Below, in pieces: positions 1 through 9,600 of a stretch of 64,000 nt of DNA (position 1 is the stretch's first letter; each line of letters starts with the position of its first letter). Source of the DNA: JAAKFL01 sp964629645 (GTDB lineage Bacteria; Chlamydiota; Chlamydiia; Chlamydiales; SLFE01); the NCBI GenBank assembly GCA_964629645.1, contig CAZVSU010000002.1, positions 5,245 to 69,244 of the forward strand, read 5' to 3'. The position numbers and the translations under genes are program-made. The notes under the pieces were generated by a model. The model saw only the letters and a program-made list of their open reading frames with translations. It had not been told where the DNA came from and searched no databases.

Positions 1-50
1 AGAAGCAAGATTCTGTCCCCCTCTTTACTTTCGGCTACGACAGGAGAAAC

Positions 51-1208
51 TTGGCAAAAATTTTGGCCGCAAGCGTCAAGAAAGAATCCTATTTCTATTC
101 CCCGCAAACCCAATTTAAAATCGTCACAAAAAATAAAGAACGAATCATCTACAGTTTTTCTCAAACAGATAAAATTGTGCTTGGCGTTCTCTCCAATCTT
201 CTTAACGAAATGTTTCACCCATTTTTAAGCCCGAACGTCTACTCCTATCGCCATAGAATCACGGCCAAAAATGAAGTGGCAGATCTCGGCCACTATGTCG
301 CGGAACAAAGAAAGAAAAGAGCGGCCAAAGGGCTCTATTTTTTTCAGACAGATATTGCGTCTTATTCCGATCATGTGATCGTCTCTCCCAGTTCTCCTTT
401 TTGGGATTTAATTCAGACTTTTTTTAACGAGCTCAATATCCGGCCGACGGATTATCAGTGGTATTTGATTCAAGGCGCAATTCGTCCGGAATATTACAAC
501 ATCAACGGCTCGCTGCAACAAAACATCAAAGGACTCCCCACCGGCTCACCGATCACGACATTACTGTATAATTTTTACACAACAAAAGTTGACCATCTCT
601 TTACCCACCTCCCGACATTATTTTATGCCCGTTATTCTGACGACCTTATTCTCTGCGATCCCAGTCTTGATAAAGTCAGGCTCGCAGAAGAGTCCATTCA
701 CGACACGATGAAATCTCTTGGTCTCAGCCTCAGCGAAAAAAAGACCCATCGCATGTATCTTAGCCCTTCCGGCCGGCCAGGAGAAGAACCGGGGTGGAAA
801 GGCTGCAGCACGCTGGAGCTTCTGGGCCATTCTTTGAACGCTTTTGGAGCTTACACCATCTCTTTTAAAAGGCAGAAAAAACTCCTCGATCAAACAAAAG
901 CCCGCATTTCGAATACACTCAATCTTCTACGGGGGGAGACACAAGAACACTTGGGAAGAGCTGTCTGCGGCGCCGTAAACGACTATTTTGTCGATCCAAA
1001 CATCGGCGGCAACCTCGCAAAAACGGCGGTGAGAAACAGTAACGACGTCAAAGCCTTAGCCCATCTCGACTACTTGATCGCCCTTGCCGTCGCTGAACGA
1101 ATAAGCGGCATCCGAGGCCCTCAATCTTTTCGGAGGGTCCCCTACAGGAAAATAAGAGAAGATTGGAAACTGATCTCCTTGACACGCTTGAGAAATGAGT
1201 CTTTTTAA
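51..1208 (+). CDS. Reverse transcriptase, unclassified, possibly 5'-partial
   Basis: RNA-directed DNA polymerase. The RT blocks are readable in order: a motif 2-like stretch with KERIIYSFSQTDK (near residue 30-42), motif 3 FFQTDIASYSDH (near 97-108), motif 4 GLPTGSPITTLLYN (near 161-174), motif 5 with YSDD in place of YADD (near 194-197), motif 6 LGLSLSEKKTH, and motif 7 LLGHSL. About 130 residues follow, with no recognisable maturase or HNH endonuclease domain, so it is not an ordinary group II intron ORF. The TTG start has AGGAG four bases upstream, but the frame stays open to the window edge and the region before motif 1 is short, so the true start may lie outside. Retron, Abi/DRT or other unclassified lineages are all possible. 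The stop overlaps the end of the convergent FGE-fold gene. Confidence 0.75.
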   Translation: MAKILAASVKKESYFYSPQTQFKIVTKNKERIIYSFSQTDKIVLGVLSNLLNEMFHPFLSPNVYSYRHRITAKNEVADLGHYVAEQRKKRAAKGLYFFQTDIASYSDHVIVSPSSPFWDLIQTFFNELNIRPTDYQWYLIQGAIRPEYYNINGSLQQNIKGLPTGSPITTLLYNFYTTKVDHLFTHLPTLFYARYSDDLILCDPSLDKVRLAEESIHDTMKSLGLSLSEKKTHRMYLSPSGRPGEEPGWKGCSTLELLGHSLNAFGAYTISFKRQKKLLDQTKARISNTLNLLRGETQEHLGRAVCGAVNDYFVDPNIGGNLAKTAVRNSNDVKALAHLDYLIALAVAERISGIRGPQSFRRVPYRKIREDWKLISLTRLRNESF

Positions 1209-2010
1209 AATGAAGATCGAGGCCTGTCAGAGACGCATCGAAACCCTGTGAAATCATTGCAGTCGCTCTTATGCATGGGAGCCCGGTCAACAAGAGGCAC
1301 CCTGATATCGCTTTGTTCGACAGCTCCCCTCCGGATGCACATGAATTGGGATGTTTCCCTTTTCTTAAGTGGCATCGTATCAAAACAGCTTGATGTCCAT
1401 TCAGCGACGTTTGTCACTCTTTCGTCGTTGTCCCGAAAGTTTGCCAGCTTTTCAGATTCTTGGGCTAAAATCGCCGCAATTTCCCATTCTGCTTCTGTTG
1501 GAAGCCGTTTCCCGACCCACTTTGAATAGGCTTCGGCATCTTCGTAAGTGACGCCGACAACGGGCTCATGCCCTTTTCCCGCTTCGTAAGTGCCGTATTT
1601 CCATGTTGCGGGGGTCTTCCTCCCTGTCGCTTTGACAAATCGTTCATACTGGGCGTTTGACACCTCGTATTGGTCGATGTAAAACCCCTTAACTTGGATC
1701 GATCGATCTCCAAGCTCAAGGGTGGAAGGGGGGACATAAATCATCTCTGAAGAGAAGTCGCCCGGAGGACGCGCTCTGTCTCTTATCGAAAAGATGTCAA
1801 CCAAAGAAATGACATCGGAATCGCAANNNNNNNNNNGGCGCGAAATGCAAGATCGGGGTCTTCAGACCCTTGAGGCCTCCCGACCGCATCGCTGAAGAGG
1901 ATGGCCCGACAGCCTTGCCCCTCTCGGCACCCGCGCGCCGGTAAACAAGCAGGGCTCAGGATCAAGCTAAGAGCGATACCTTGCCTTATTAGAGCGATCA
2001 CGTTTATCAT
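1205..2010 (-). CDS. Secreted FGE/SUMF1-fold protein, interrupted by scaffold gap
   Basis: A formylglycine-generating-enzyme (sulfatase-modifying factor, C-lectin-like) fold is seen from about 1800 down to 1205: IDQYEVSNAQYERF, then a Y-A-E-A-Y-S-KWVGKRLPTEAEWE stretch, then NVAEW, then DFTGFRCV at the end. These are the standard FGE landmarks. The catalytic cysteine region is degenerate (RRGAVEQSDIRVP, with no Cys), so enzymatic activity is doubtful and a ligand-binding or structural role is more likely. An ATG at 2010 begins a separate stretch with a hydrophobic signal-like N-terminus followed by Cys residues. I infer it is the same gene, because the FGE frame is open up to the gap at 1827-1836 and has no good start of its own (the TTG at 1804 is poor). 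The ten Ns are of arbitrary size, so the frame change across them means nothing. Confidence 0.6.
1827..1836. other. Scaffold gap (10 N)
   Basis: A run of ten N, the usual placeholder for a gap of unknown length. It lies inside the FGE-fold gene, so the length and reading frame of that gene cannot be judged here. Confidence 0.98.
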
Positions 2011-2053
2011 AAGACCTCATGACAACTCCTACCCTACCAGAATTAAAAAATAA

Positions 2054-5000
2054 ATGAACACAAAGTCTCCCATCCAGCTTAAAAAAGTTTCTGTCCACAA
2101 TTTGAAAAGAGTCGACCTGACAATTCCGACAGGGCAGCTCGTCGTCTTCACCGGGGTTTCCGGCTCGGGCAAATCTTCCCTTGCCTTTGATACGATTTAT
2201 GTTGAAGGTCAAAGGCGTTACGTCGAATCCCTTTCGATTTTTGCCAAACGGCAGATGGGAGAGCTCGCAAAGCCCGACATGGAAAGTGCTTCGGGCATTT
2301 CGCCAACGATATCGATCGAGCAAAAAACAGCAGGAAAAAACCCGAGGTCCACTGTCGGCACCATGACCCAAGTCTATGACTACCTAAGGGTTCTTTTCGC
2401 TCGTATCGGCATTCCCCATTGCCCCGTGAGCGGCGAGGCCGTAAGACCGCAAAGCTTGGAAAGGATCATCAAAATCGTTCAAACGCTCCCTGAAAAGACC
2501 AAAATTTTGATTTTAGCCCCCTACGCCCGCGATAAAAAAGCGGAATTTAAAGAAGATTTTGAAGAGCTCTTGCGCAAAGGTTTTATGCGTGTGCGCATTG
2601 ACGGTGAGATCCAGATTCTCGACGGCAGCACCGCTTTGGATGGCAGCACCCCCCATAATGTCGATCTCGTCGTCGATCGCACTGAAGTCAAACCCGAAAA
2701 CAAATCCCGCATCGCAGACGCGCTCAACCAAGCACTCGATCTCGGCAAGGGTGTCTGTATGGTGGTCGATGCGGAGACAGAAGACGAGCAGCTCTACTCG
2801 ATGCATGCCTATTCCCCTCAGTCGGGACTTTCCTATCCCTCCTTGGAGCCGGGCGATTTTTCTTTCAACAGTCCTAGTGGGATGTGCCCTCGCTGCCACG
2901 GGCTGGGGGAGGTGAATGAATTTCTTCTCGATCTCGTGATCGACCCCAATAAAAGCATCGCAGCGGACTGCTGTTCCATTGCCACATCATATGAAACTGT
3001 CCGCTACAAAAACATTTATGACAACTTGGCCCGTATCTTCGGCTTCAGCGTCAAAACCCCTTGGAAAAAGCTTCCTCAAGAAGCGAAAGACATCTTCCTT
3101 TCAGGAACAAAAGACAACCGCTGGCTGAAAATGTCTTTCGTTCACCCGACAAAGGGCTACAGGTGGCAAGATCGCGTAAGGTGGAAGGGAGTTTTATACG
3201 AAGCTCACCAAAGATACCAGGAGGCAAAAAGCGAGCGGTACAGAAAAAAAATGCAGGAGGTCATGCACCGGCAAACATGCCCCGAATGCCGGGGATCCCG
3301 ACTGAAGGCCTACCCCGCCGCAACAGAACTCCATGGAAAGCGCATCGCCGTGATCATGAACCTCACAATCGGCGAATGCAAAGAGTTTTTCGATCACCTC
3401 ACCCTCTCAGAAAAAGAGGAGCTCATCGCCGACGAGCTCTTGAAAGAAATCAAAGAAAGACTCCACTTTTTAGTGCAAGTCGGCCTCCATTACTTGACGC
3501 TCGACAGGACAGCGCCCACACTTTCGGGCGGTGAAGCCCAGAGGGTAAGGCTTGCCTCGCAGATCGGATGCGGACTGGTCGGCATCACCTATGTCCTCGA
3601 TGAGCCCTCAATCGGCCTCCATCCCCGCGATAACCTGAAGCTCATCGAGACATTGAAACACCTAAGAGACATCGGAAATACAGTTTTGGTCGTGGAGCAC
3701 GATGAAGAGACAATTCTCTCAGCCGATCACGTCATCGATTTCGGTCCCGGTGCCGGGAGAAGGGGCGGCGAGATCGTCTCGCAAGGGCCGCTGCAAAAGC
3801 TGCTCAAAAGCAAACACTCGTTAACCGCACAGTATTTGCGCGGCGAGAAAGTGATCCCCCTGCCGGAAAAAAGGCGCCGGCCAGAAAAAAAAGGCATTGA
3901 TGTTGTCGGCGCCACCCATCATAACTTAAAAAATGTCACTGTGACGTTTCCTTTGGGCATTTTTGTTTGCGTCACAGGAGTCTCCGGATCGGGAAAATCG
4001 TCATTGGTTTCAGATATTCTCCACCCCGCTCTCGTCAATGCCCTTCACCGAGGAGAACATAAGGTAGGCGCCCACAAAAAGATCGAGGGGCAAAACCTTA
4101 TTGATAAAGTCATCGGCATCGACCAGTCCCCTATCGGGCGCAATCCGAGGTCGAACCCGGCCACATACATCAAACTTTTCGACCATATTCGCGATCTGTT
4201 TGCCGAGCTTCCCGAATCAAAAGCCAGAGGCTATCAGGCGGGCCGCTTTAGTTTTAACGTCAAAGAGGGGGCCTGCCCAAGATGCGTCGGGATGGGGATG
4301 ATCAAATTCGACATGGATTTCATGGAAGACGCGTGGTCGATGTGTCCTCTTTGCGAAGGAAAACGATTCGACTCCGAAACGTTATCCGTAAAATATAAAG
4401 GCGTCAGCATCTACGACGTTTTGGATATGGACGTCGATGAGGCGGCGCTATTTTTTCAAAATATCCCCCATATCAAGCACAAGCTGGATATCTTGCAAAA
4501 AGTAGGACTTGGCTATCTCAAAATCGGGCAGTTTTCAACGACCCTTTCAGGGGGCGAAGCGCAGCGCATCAAACTTGCTAAAGAACTGGTCCGTCCTTCG
4601 ACAGGAAAAACAGTCTACATTTTAGACGAACCCACAACAGGCCTTCACTACCACGACGTCGACCACCTTTTGCATGTCCTCCACGAGCTTGTGGACCGCG
4701 GAAACACCGTTGTTGTCATTGAACACAATATGGAAGTCGTGAAAACAGCCGATTGGATCATCGATCTCGGGCCGGAAGGAGGAGCCGGAGGAGGAGAAGT
4801 TGTCGGGGAGGGACCCCCTGAAACGATTGCCAAGCAAAAAACTCCCACAGGAAAGGCTGTCGATCAAATCCTTTCGCAGAAACTGTTGAAAGACGTTCAA
4901 ACCCTGATGGCTCAGCCCACGGCCAAAAAAGAGCCCAAGGCAAAAGGGATACAAACGATTTCAGTCTCAGGCGCCGAAGAGAACAATCTCAAACATATCG

Positions 5001-7723
5001 AAGCGGCCATCCCGAGAGGAAAAATCACAATCTGCACCGGTCCGTCTGGATCGGGAAAAAGCTCGTTTGCCTTTGATACTGTTTACGCCGAAGGGCAAAG
5101 GCGCTATACAGAGTCACTCTCCCCTTACGCCCGGCAGTTTGTCAAACAAATGCCAAAACCGATCGTCGGAAAAATTGAAGGCCTTTCCCCTGCTATCTCC
5201 ATCGAGCAAAAAATTCATGCCGGCAACCCGCGGAGCACGGTCGGCACTTTAACGGAAATTTACGACTATTTGCGTATTCTTTTCGCCCGAAAAGGGATCC
5301 CCCACTGCCCTGAAACAGGCGAAGTGATCAAAGCAATCAGCAAAGAGTACGTCGTCGATCGTCTGATGGCCTACCCTGATGGAACCAAAATGATTCTGAT
5401 GGCTCCTGCTCCCAAGCACGAAAAATTTCAAGACGTGATCGAGCGCTTCGGCCGTCTCGGCTATTTGAGAATTAGGCTGAACGGCGAGTTTTACGAGCTC
5501 GATGAACCTGAACGGATCCCCTACGATCCGAAAAAAAAACAGGAGTTTTACCTTGTTGTCGACAGGCTCAAACTGTCCTCGACAATGCGCGCCAGGCTGA
5601 TGGAAGGGGCTGAGGCGTGCGCTTCGCTTGGTAAGGACCAAATTATTGTCCAGATCGACGACAAGGACATTCACTACAATCTTTCGTTTGCCGTCGAAAG
5701 CACCGGCAAGTCGTATCCCGAGATTACGCCGCATACCTTTTCCTTTAATATTCCTGAAGGGATGTGCCCCTATTGCGAAGGTCTTGGAACCACCTACGGC
5801 GCAAACGTCATGGAAAACGAGGAAGTGGCATCAAGCTCCATATTGAATTTGATCCACACAATATGGGGAGACACCTTGTCGCAAAAAGCCTATGAGATGC
5901 TTTTCGCCTTCTTAGACGCAGAAAAAATCGACGTCGATCTGCCGCTCAGAAAATTGAAACCAAAAGAATTGGACCTTGTTTTAAATGGATCGGATAAAAA
6001 AATCACCTATCAAGGACTTAACTTTCGCTGGCGCGGGTTGAATGCCGTTTTGTCCGATGCCGTCAGAAGCACCGATCCCGACGTCAAAAATGCGGCCGTT
6101 GTGCTCATGGATGAAATCGAGTGCCATTCTTGCAAAGGAGCGCGGGTCAACGCCTTAGCCCGCCATGTGACCATTAAGAAAAAAGGAATTCACGATGTCT
6201 GCAGCATGCCGATCCGGCAGGCTCTCAAGTTTGTGAAAGGGATCACGCTCAAGGAAGAAGAACAAAAAATCTTGGGTGAAACATTCGACCAGCTTTCCAA
6301 GAGGCTCTCTTTCCTTGACGAAGTGGGTTTGAACTACCTGTCGCTCAATCGCTCAGCCCCCACATTATCAGGGGGCGAAGCGCAGAGAATCCGATTGGCA
6401 AGGCAGCTTGGCGGCGGGTTAACAGGGACGCTCTATGTTCTCGACGAGCCCACCATAGGACTTCACCCCCGCGATAGCGACCGCCTTAACCAAGCCCTTC
6501 TCAAACTAAAAAAGCTCGGCAACACCCTTATTTTAGTCGAACACGACCCCCTCACCCTGTCTATAGCCGACCGCGTACTCGATTTCGGCCCCGGTTCCGG
6601 CATGAAAGGAGGGCATATTGTCTCCCAAGGCACGCTCGCCGAGATCAAAAAAGACAAAAAGTCTCTCACGGGCCAATATCTTTCGGGAAAACTTAAAATC
6701 GACGTCCCCAAAAAAAGGCGCCTGCCCTTGAAAAAACCGATTAAAATCGAAAACGCGCGTCTCCATAATTTAAAGTCCCTATCCTGCGAAATACCAAGAG
6801 GCGTCTTGACGTGCGTGAGCGGCGTGTCGGGATCCGGAAAATCCTCTCTTGTTCACGAAATTCTTGTTCCGGCAGTGAAAAGGGGTCTGCAAACCGGCGA
6901 AGATGCTGTCATTCAACCCTATGGAACCGTCAAGGGAATCGGAGAGTTTGATAAATTGATTGCGGTTGATCAAAACCCAATTGGCCATACTGTCCGCTCC
7001 AATGTGGGGACCTATGTCGAGCTCCTCGATAGGATGCGGGAGTTTTTTGCGCAGCTTCCTGAGGCAAGAGCCAAGGGGCTAAAACCGGGCAATTTTAGCT
7101 ACAACCACCGAAAAGGAATGTGCACCTCGTGCTGGGGTCTTGGGTACAGCAGAGTCGAGATGCACTTTCTTCCTCCCGTTAAAGTCCCCTGCCAAGAGTG
7201 CCGTGGACTGAGGCTTAACCCCGTCAGCTTAAGCGTGACGTACAAGGATAAAAACTTCGGCGAGTATCTGCAGATGACAATTGATGAAGCAATGGTCGTC
7301 TTCGACAGCTTTCCAAGAATCAAAAGAGTCTTAAAAACCTTGATCGATGTCGGTCTCGGCTATCTCAAAATTGGTCAGGAAATGGTCACGCTATCGGGCG
7401 GGGAAGCGCAAAGAATCAAACTCAGCCGCGAGCTGTCCAAAAGGTCGACAGGCCGCACCCTCTACATTATGGATGAACCCACCATCGGCCTTCATAGCGA
7501 CGATATCCAAAAACTATTGAAGGTGCTTCACCGGCTGGTCGACAAAAAAAATACCATGGTGATCATTGAGCACAATCTCGACATCATCAAAAATGCAGAT
7601 CACGTCCTTGACCTGGGCCCTGACGCCGGAGAAAAAGGAGGGACGCTTATCTTTTCCGGCACTCCCGAAGACATGATCAAATGCACGCTCTCGACAACAG
7701 GAAAGTACCTTGCCAAGGGTTAA
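2054..7723 (+). CDS. uvrA: UvrA, tandem-duplicated excinuclease ABC subunit A
   Basis: DNA-damage recognition ATPase of nucleotide excision repair. At 1889 residues it is twice the usual length (about 940) because two complete UvrA units are fused. Four Walker A motifs are seen: GVSGSGKSS near residue 35, GVSGSGKSS near 640, GPSGSGKSS near 995 and GVSGSGKSS near 1590. Each is paired with a later LSGGEAQR signature, and there are several CPxC zinc pairs (for example CPRCHGLGE and CPECRG). Doubled UvrA is known in Chlamydia, so this is a lineage marker and not an assembly artefact. One polypeptide could replace the UvrA dimer. The start ATG has no clear Shine-Dalgarno sequence. The gene ends one base before the end of convergent htpX. 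Confidence 0.97.
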   Translation: MNTKSPIQLKKVSVHNLKRVDLTIPTGQLVVFTGVSGSGKSSLAFDTIYVEGQRRYVESLSIFAKRQMGELAKPDMESASGISPTISIEQKTAGKNPRSTVGTMTQVYDYLRVLFARIGIPHCPVSGEAVRPQSLERIIKIVQTLPEKTKILILAPYARDKKAEFKEDFEELLRKGFMRVRIDGEIQILDGSTALDGSTPHNVDLVVDRTEVKPENKSRIADALNQALDLGKGVCMVVDAETEDEQLYSMHAYSPQSGLSYPSLEPGDFSFNSPSGMCPRCHGLGEVNEFLLDLVIDPNKSIAADCCSIATSYETVRYKNIYDNLARIFGFSVKTPWKKLPQEAKDIFLSGTKDNRWLKMSFVHPTKGYRWQDRVRWKGVLYEAHQRYQEAKSERYRKKMQEVMHRQTCPECRGSRLKAYPAATELHGKRIAVIMNLTIGECKEFFDHLTLSEKEELIADELLKEIKERLHFLVQVGLHYLTLDRTAPTLSGGEAQRVRLASQIGCGLVGITYVLDEPSIGLHPRDNLKLIETLKHLRDIGNTVLVVEHDEETILSADHVIDFGPGAGRRGGEIVSQGPLQKLLKSKHSLTAQYLRGEKVIPLPEKRRRPEKKGIDVVGATHHNLKNVTVTFPLGIFVCVTGVSGSGKSSLVSDILHPALVNALHRGEHKVGAHKKIEGQNLIDKVIGIDQSPIGRNPRSNPATYIKLFDHIRDLFAELPESKARGYQAGRFSFNVKEGACPRCVGMGMIKFDMDFMEDAWSMCPLCEGKRFDSETLSVKYKGVSIYDVLDMDVDEAALFFQNIPHIKHKLDILQKVGLGYLKIGQFSTTLSGGEAQRIKLAKELVRPSTGKTVYILDEPTTGLHYHDVDHLLHVLHELVDRGNTVVVIEHNMEVVKTADWIIDLGPEGGAGGGEVVGEGPPETIAKQKTPTGKAVDQILSQKLLKDVQTLMAQPTAKKEPKAKGIQTISVSGAEENNLKHIEAAIPRGKITICTGPSGSGKSSFAFDTVYAEGQRRYTESLSPYARQFVKQMPKPIVGKIEGLSPAISIEQKIHAGNPRSTVGTLTEIYDYLRILFARKGIPHCPETGEVIKAISKEYVVDRLMAYPDGTKMILMAPAPKHEKFQDVIERFGRLGYLRIRLNGEFYELDEPERIPYDPKKKQEFYLVVDRLKLSSTMRARLMEGAEACASLGKDQIIVQIDDKDIHYNLSFAVESTGKSYPEITPHTFSFNIPEGMCPYCEGLGTTYGANVMENEEVASSSILNLIHTIWGDTLSQKAYEMLFAFLDAEKIDVDLPLRKLKPKELDLVLNGSDKKITYQGLNFRWRGLNAVLSDAVRSTDPDVKNAAVVLMDEIECHSCKGARVNALARHVTIKKKGIHDVCSMPIRQALKFVKGITLKEEEQKILGETFDQLSKRLSFLDEVGLNYLSLNRSAPTLSGGEAQRIRLARQLGGGLTGTLYVLDEPTIGLHPRDSDRLNQALLKLKKLGNTLILVEHDPLTLSIADRVLDFGPGSGMKGGHIVSQGTLAEIKKDKKSLTGQYLSGKLKIDVPKKRRLPLKKPIKIENARLHNLKSLSCEIPRGVLTCVSGVSGSGKSSLVHEILVPAVKRGLQTGEDAVIQPYGTVKGIGEFDKLIAVDQNPIGHTVRSNVGTYVELLDRMREFFAQLPEARAKGLKPGNFSYNHRKGMCTSCWGLGYSRVEMHFLPPVKVPCQECRGLRLNPVSLSVTYKDKNFGEYLQMTIDEAMVVFDSFPRIKRVLKTLIDVGLGYLKIGQEMVTLSGGEAQRIKLSRELSKRSTGRTLYIMDEPTIGLHSDDIQKLLKVLHRLVDKKNTMVIIEHNLDIIKNADHVLDLGPDAGEKGGTLIFSGTPEDMIKCTLSTTGKYLAKG

Positions 7724-7724
7724 A

Positions 7725-9584
7725 TTAATCATGAGGTAAGACCAAAGGGACAGGGCAGCCGAGCGAATCGCCAATGGCGCGGAAAAGTTCGGCTTCGTAA
7801 ATGTTGATCCTGTTGTTAGACTCCATCGTCAGAAGGCACGCTTCAAGAAGCCTTTTTTTCTCTTGCGGTTTCAGTTTCGCAAGATCATCGAGAGCTTTAT
7901 TTAAGGGGCCGAGTTTGATTTTACTTAAAAGTTCACCACTGTAGGTGAGCTTTAGGTGGTTCAATCCCGCTTCGAAAGATTTTCTTTGTTGTTTTTCATC
8001 CCGATTTCCCACAAGAGATAAGATCTCAAGAAGGATGATGGCCGCCTCTTTATGATTTTCGATCGGATCTTTCCCTCTGGGCTTTTCAACCCGTGTAAAT
8101 TCTGCATCGAGATGCTGTATCAAGACTTTTTCCAGAACCCAGGCAAAAAGATCGATTTTTTTATCGGATCTCATGAGCCACTTCACATTCTCTCTGAAAA
8201 CGCGGTATTCATTTTTGGACAGAGTTTTAAATGAAGGAATCGCCATGTCGATCAGCGGCAACCGCGCATTCAGATCAATTTTTTTAAGCTCAGGGTAAAT
8301 CCGTTTCAGCTCACGGTCCACGCCAACGTAGGCTTGTGCCGAAAGCTGTTTGAGCTGTTTTTTTCTGATCTCTTCGTCATTGGATAGGAGCAGCCCGTAG
8401 ATCACAGCGCGGGCGCCGTATGGATCCCGAATCGCAGATCGTATGGCAAGCGGAAGATCTCCGACCAGTTTTTTCGCATACTGGATTTGTTCGACATTCG
8501 GCTGCCCCATGCTTGCCATCATAGACGCTCCTGCAGGCGCAGCAGCCGCAGGGGGCGTTTTTGCTACCCCTTTTGACTTTTCTTTCTTTTTAAGTGACAA
8601 AACGCGTTGAATTCGCTCCTCGATAGGGGGATGTGTGGCAAATAAGCCGGCCATTCCCGATAAAACGCCTTTGGAAAAAAACATGTGGCTCACATCCGGG
8701 GCGTGGGGGCTTAAGATTTTAGAGCCGTACATATGATCACGAATTTTTTTCAACGCATTTCCAATCCCCTCGGGGTTTCGAGTGAATTGCACCGCTGATG
8801 CATCAGCAAGAAACTCTCTTTGGCGGCTCACTGCCGCTTTAATCAAGTGACCAAAGAAAGTCCCGACAAAGCCGACGGCCATCATTCCAATTGCAACCAT
8901 AAAAATGGCAACGGCTCCTCCTTGCTGCTGCCGGCCTCCCCCCCTCGAGAAAGCCGCGACGCGGAGCGTGTAGTAGCCAAAAAGGCCCAAAGCTAAAATA
9001 CCAAAGAGAAGACCGATCAGCCGGATATTGAGCCTCATATCTCCGTTCACAATGTGGCTGTATTCATGGGCGATGACCCCTTGAAGCTCATCGCGACTGA
9101 GGTTTTCAACGCAGCCTCGCGTCACCCCGATCACCGCTTCGCTCGAGGAAAATCCTGCAGCAAAAGCATTAATCCCCTCTTCTTGGTCGAGCAGATACAC
9201 AGTCGGAGCTGGAATGCCCGTTGCCACTGCCATCTCCTCGACGACGTTGAGGATCTTCTGTTCTGTCGGGTCGCTTGAGCTCGGACTCAAGCGGCGCCCC
9301 CCCAGGGATTTTGCCACATAGGCTCCGCCGCCGCTGCTTAGCTGGAGCGTTTTAAAGAAGCTTGCGAGTCCCACAACTAAAAAAGTCAAAATAGCGACCC
9401 AGGTGAACAAGACGGGATCCCAAAGATCGCTTGAGTGAAAGTTGGGACCGACAGTCGCATAGGCAGCGGCCGACGCGAAGATTAAATAGAGCACCAAAAC
9501 AATGCCCACGACAGCGCAAATGAAAAGAAACACAAGCATGAAGGTGTTGCGTCTTGCTTTGTCTTGATGCTGAAAAAAATCCAT
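7725..9584 (-). CDS. htpX: HtpX-like M48 membrane zinc metallopeptidase with C-terminal extension
   Basis: Integral membrane protease of the HtpX/M48 family, a quality-control peptidase for membrane proteins. The N-terminal half has hydrophobic segments near residues 15-40 and 62-80, the zinc/catalytic motif HEYSH near residue 172, and two further hydrophobic segments after it, as in HtpX. Classic HtpX is about 290 residues. This 619-residue protein adds about 270 residues of mostly helical, unrecognised sequence. The ATG at 9584 is chosen over an upstream in-frame codon because upstream sequence lies inside lemA, and GAGAG precedes this ATG. It is 16 bases downstream of lemA and probably in one operon; a LemA-HtpX pairing is common in bacteria. 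Confidence 0.9.
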   Translation of the reverse strand: MDFFQHQDKARRNTFMLVFLFICAVVGIVLVLYLIFASAAAYATVGPNFHSSDLWDPVLFTWVAILTFLVVGLASFFKTLQLSSGGGAYVAKSLGGRRLSPSSSDPTEQKILNVVEEMAVATGIPAPTVYLLDQEEGINAFAAGFSSSEAVIGVTRGCVENLSRDELQGVIAHEYSHIVNGDMRLNIRLIGLLFGILALGLFGYYTLRVAAFSRGGGRQQQGGAVAIFMVAIGMMAVGFVGTFFGHLIKAAVSRQREFLADASAVQFTRNPEGIGNALKKIRDHMYGSKILSPHAPDVSHMFFSKGVLSGMAGLFATHPPIEERIQRVLSLKKKEKSKGVAKTPPAAAAPAGASMMASMGQPNVEQIQYAKKLVGDLPLAIRSAIRDPYGARAVIYGLLLSNDEEIRKKQLKQLSAQAYVGVDRELKRIYPELKKIDLNARLPLIDMAIPSFKTLSKNEYRVFRENVKWLMRSDKKIDLFAWVLEKVLIQHLDAEFTRVEKPRGKDPIENHKEAAIILLEILSLVGNRDEKQQRKSFEAGLNHLKLTYSGELLSKIKLGPLNKALDDLAKLKPQEKKRLLEACLLTMESNNRINIYEAELFRAIGDSLGCPVPLVLPHD

Positions 9585-9600
9585 GTTCGACTCTCTCGTG

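Noticed and set aside
618..893. Opposite-strand ORF inside the reverse transcriptase gene
   Set aside because: Shadow of the RT frame; no ribosome site or recognisable product. The same applies to the many antisense ORFs within uvrA, rpsA, infB, clpB and pnp.
51..2010. A full diversity-generating retroelement
   Set aside because: The RT lacks the DGR form of motif 4 and no template/variable repeat pair or adenine-rich variable 3' end is visible in the FGE-fold gene; kept only as a weak resemblance.
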